Shown here: positions 4,854 to 5,938 of the stretch, piece after piece
Layout of the letters: each line of letters starts with the position of its first letter
Numbering within the stretch: the stretch's first letter is position 1
From: an uncultured Desulfovibrio sp.
GTDB lineage: Bacteria; Desulfobacterota; Desulfovibrionia; Desulfovibrionales; Desulfovibrionaceae
Length of the DNA stretch: 5,938 nt
Assembly: GCA_947177085.1 (NCBI GenBank)
Contig: CAMWTD010000140.1
Coordinates: 1-5,938, forward strand
Direction: 5' to 3'
Notes under the pieces: generated by a model
Databases searched by the model: none
Told to the model about the DNA's origin: nothing
Seen by the model: the letters and a program-made list of their open reading frames with translations, nothing else
Translations under genes and position numbers: made by a program

Positions 4854-5938
4854 ATGTCGCCTTTTTCCCCTGCCAGCGAAAGCACCCGCCTTATCCTCGA
4901 CAGCCTGCCCATGGGCGTGCTGTTTTGTGACCGGGAGGGCGTCATCCGCTTCGTCAACAAGGCCTACGCGGACCTGCTGGGGGAAGCGCCGGATGCGCTT
5001 TTGGGGCGGGACATTACGGAGGTCATCCCCCATTCCCGCGCACAGGTGGTCATGCGCGAGGACAGGCCGGAAATGGGCGAACTCTGCCAGCTCGGCCCGG
5101 GGAGCGCGCAGCCGGTGGTCGTCAACCGCATCCCCGTGCGCGACAGCGCGGGGCAGGTGGCGGGCATGGTCTCGCAGGCGCTTTTCAACGACCCGCAGGA
5201 GTTGCAGCGGCTTTCCGCCAAGATCGAGCGCCTGGACCGCAAAATCAGCCACTACAAGCGCCGCATCCAGGCGAGCCTTGCGCCGCAGCACAGCCTTGCG
5301 AGCATCCTCGGCGAAAGCCCGGTCATGCGCCGCCTGAAACGGCAGGCGCAAAGCTATGCCCGCCTGGACGAGCCCGTGCTCATCCTCGGCGCGACCGGGG
5401 CCGGCAAGGAGCTGTTCGCCCATGCGCTCCACGCGGAGAGCCCGCGCGCCGAGGGGCCCTTTGTCTGCATTAACTGCGCGGCTATCCCCAAGGACCTCTT
5501 TGAGTCCGAGCTTTTTGGTTATGCGCGGGGGGCTTTTTCCGGGGCGCGCCAGGACGGCAAGATCGGCCAGATCGAGCTTGCGGACAAAGGCACGCTCTTC
5601 CTGGATGAAATTGGCGAGATGCCGCCTGAGATCCAGGCCAAGCTCCTGCGCGTGCTGGAAAGCCGGAATGTCTGTCGCGTGGGCTCCGTCACCGCGCATA
5701 CTGTGGATTTCAGGCTCGTGGCGGCCACCAACCGCCACATGTCGGCCATGCTCAACGCCGGGGCCTTCCGGGAGGACCTTTACTACCGCATCAATACCTT
5801 TGTGCTGGAGATCCCCCCGCTTTGCGACCGCCCCGAAGCTATCCCCCGCATAGCCCGGCACCCGCTGGACCGCATGGGGCTCGATCATGTGCGCGTTTAC
5901 CCGCGGGCCGAAGCGGCCATGCTGGCGGTTTCCTGGCC
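4854..5938 (+). CDS. PAS-domain sigma-54-dependent transcriptional activator (partial, C-terminus beyond the right edge)
   Basis: The frame stays open for 361 residues to the right edge. A PAS sensor (about 10-115) includes SLPMGVLFCDREGVIRFVNKA and the VVNRIPVRD strand. A predicted coiled-coil linker (114-140) leads into an AAA+ sigma-54 interaction domain from about 148. Walker A is GATGAGKE (179-186). The sigma-54 contact loop reads GAFSGA (226-231), Walker B is GTLFLDEIGEM (246-256), sensor I is VAATNR (289-294) and the arginine-finger region is FREDLYYRIN (305-314). Such proteins hydrolyse ATP to open sigma-54 promoters; there is no response-regulator receiver domain, so control is probably by a ligand or redox state sensed by PAS (inference). 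The Fis-type DNA-binding domain would follow the window edge; translation ends at the SW that normally begins the WPGNVREL motif. Odd points are Ser instead of Thr in the GAFTGA loop and PPLCDRPE instead of the usual PPLRERxED. Its target genes are not visible. Confidence 0.93.
   Translation, partial: MSPFSPASESTRLILDSLPMGVLFCDREGVIRFVNKAYADLLGEAPDALLGRDITEVIPHSRAQVVMREDRPEMGELCQLGPGSAQPVVVNRIPVRDSAGQVAGMVSQALFNDPQELQRLSAKIERLDRKISHYKRRIQASLAPQHSLASILGESPVMRRLKRQAQSYARLDEPVLILGATGAGKELFAHALHAESPRAEGPFVCINCAAIPKDLFESELFGYARGAFSGARQDGKIGQIELADKGTLFLDEIGEMPPEIQAKLLRVLESRNVCRVGSVTAHTVDFRLVAATNRHMSAMLNAGAFREDLYYRINTFVLEIPPLCDRPEAIPRIARHPLDRMGLDHVRVYPRAEAAMLAVSW

Noticed and set aside
4809..5888. 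359-codon minus-strand frame antisense to the sigma-54 regulator
   Set aside because: The plus strand has all the AAA+ motifs in order, so this is a complementary-strand shadow.

Overview
This is a GC-rich (clearly above 60% by eye), gene-dense bacterial chromosome segment with six protein-coding genes. Two of them run off the window edges, and there is no gene-free stretch longer than about 125 bases. Gene content, Shine-Dalgarno sites, codon use and the style of the sigma-54 regulator suggest a Gram-negative proteobacterium, possibly a Desulfovibrio-like sulfate reducer. That placement is inference from general resemblance and was not tested by a search. I see no mobile elements, CRISPR arrays, tRNA or rRNA genes.

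Minus strand, read right to left (about 2930 down to 1). First comes an HD-domain metal-dependent phosphohydrolase (2271-2930). Its 3' end overlaps the start of a D-alanine--D-alanine ligase gene, ddl (1397-2308), by 38 bases. A sigma-70-like promoter (1374-1403), whose -35 box covers the ddl stop codon, then leads into a second unit. That unit is an AraC-family regulator with an N-terminal cupin sensor (512-1321), which shares an ATGA stop/start overlap with an EamA/DMT-type inner-membrane exporter (1-515, cut by the window edge). The regulator and exporter look like a local module in which the regulator controls its own transporter. Ddl with the HD protein looks like a separate housekeeping pair feeding peptidoglycan synthesis.

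Plus strand, read left to right (about 2931 to 5938). A divergent intergenic region of 122 bases carries a sigma-70-like promoter for a 565-residue polytopic membrane protein (3053-4750). This protein has the layout of a GT-C (PMT/ArnT-like) lipid-linked-sugar glycosyltransferase with a C-terminal extracytoplasmic domain. After it comes a 103-base gap with a two-tier inverted repeat that overlaps a very good sigma-70-like promoter, together with repeated GGCAAG and CTAGAA motifs. The gap leads into a PAS/AAA+ sigma-54 enhancer-binding regulator (4854 to the right edge, truncated before its DNA-binding domain). That regulator has GAFSGA in place of the usual GAFTGA loop.

Nothing in the window is clearly a new kind of system. 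The points most worth a second look are the repeat-and-dyad structure over the promoter of the sigma-54 regulator, the unassigned GT-C-like membrane protein, the HD/Ddl coupling and the small departures from consensus motifs in Ddl and in the sigma-54 activator.
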